64,000 nt of DNA from assembly GCA_036264355.1 (NCBI GenBank), contig DATARD010000050.1:1-64000 (forward strand), in the 5' to 3' direction. The notes beneath the pieces are model-generated. The model did not search any database. It was not told the DNA's origin and saw nothing but the letters and a program-made list of their open reading frames with translations. This stretch comes from UBA5704 sp036264355. GTDB taxonomy: Bacteria; Acidobacteriota; Thermoanaerobaculia; Multivoradales; UBA5704. Position 1 is the first letter of the stretch. Each line of letters opens with the position of its first letter. Made by a program: the position numbers and the translations under genes. Positions 44,645-64,000 of this stretch are shown here, in pieces.

Positions 44645-64000
<19,356 letters not shown>

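Overview
The window is a GC-rich bacterial chromosome segment (about two thirds G+C by eye) with tightly packed genes, many 4-bp ATGA overlaps, and mostly minus-strand coding. An ADOP-type duplicated permease (a family first described from Acidobacteria), secreted DUF885 and TolB-like/M28 peptidases, and GspA/GspB-like genes point to Acidobacteriota, perhaps a Thermoanaerobaculia-like lineage. That assignment is inference. I found no rRNA, tRNA, CRISPR array or insertion sequence.

Layout. 1-537: a 21-bp tandem array and a terminator-like hairpin. 538-5.4 kb: formate-tetrahydrofolate ligase, a small [2Fe-2S] ferredoxin, a GNAT enzyme, and exported DUF2911 and WD40 proteins. 5.4-9.5 kb: an accessory-looking block with a second 21-bp repeat, a translationally coupled AAA_14/DUF4143 ATPase plus AlbA_2 protein, and a DUF4157 protein fused to a lytic-transglycosylase-like domain. 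9.5-13.6 kb: GspB- and ExeA/GspA-like genes, then a multipass membrane protein beside its decayed tandem copy. 13.6-20.1 kb: a metal-ligand-deficient M29-like protein, MsrA, a phospholipase D lipoprotein, a lexA-ogt repair operon with a probably leaderless promoter, and a halogenase-like flavoprotein. 20.2-20.8 kb: three small genes, including a six-cysteine secreted peptide. 20.9-28.1 kb: two secreted peptidases, an S1-domain protein with an RGG-rich tail, and a TPR membrane protein. 28.2-31.4 kb: a TIR-transmembrane-WD40 protein. 31.5-36.9 kb: guaA, a third degenerate 21-bp repeat, and the housekeeping run cinA-thpR-plsY-gpsA.

37-64 kb is dominated by a hybrid NRPS/PKS cluster read right to left. 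Two megasynthase genes joined by an ATGA overlap are followed by an MFS exporter, a sulfatase-like lipoprotein, an ADOP permease and kynurenine 3-monooxygenase. The visible assembly line is A(Val-like)-PCP / C-A(Ser)-PCP / C-A(Asp)-PCP / KS-AT-ACP // C-A(unassigned)-PCP / KS-AT-degenerate KR-ACP / C. It has two malonyl-type AT domains, no thioesterase, and a terminal C domain whose catalytic HH is replaced by GR. Its 5' end lies beyond the right edge.

The most unusual signals are the terminal C domain with no visible release domain, 21-bp repeats at three intergenic sites, the six-cysteine peptide next to a coupled small-ORF pair, the DUF4157-transglycosylase chimera, the AlbA_2/AAA_14 pair, and the TIR-WD40 protein.
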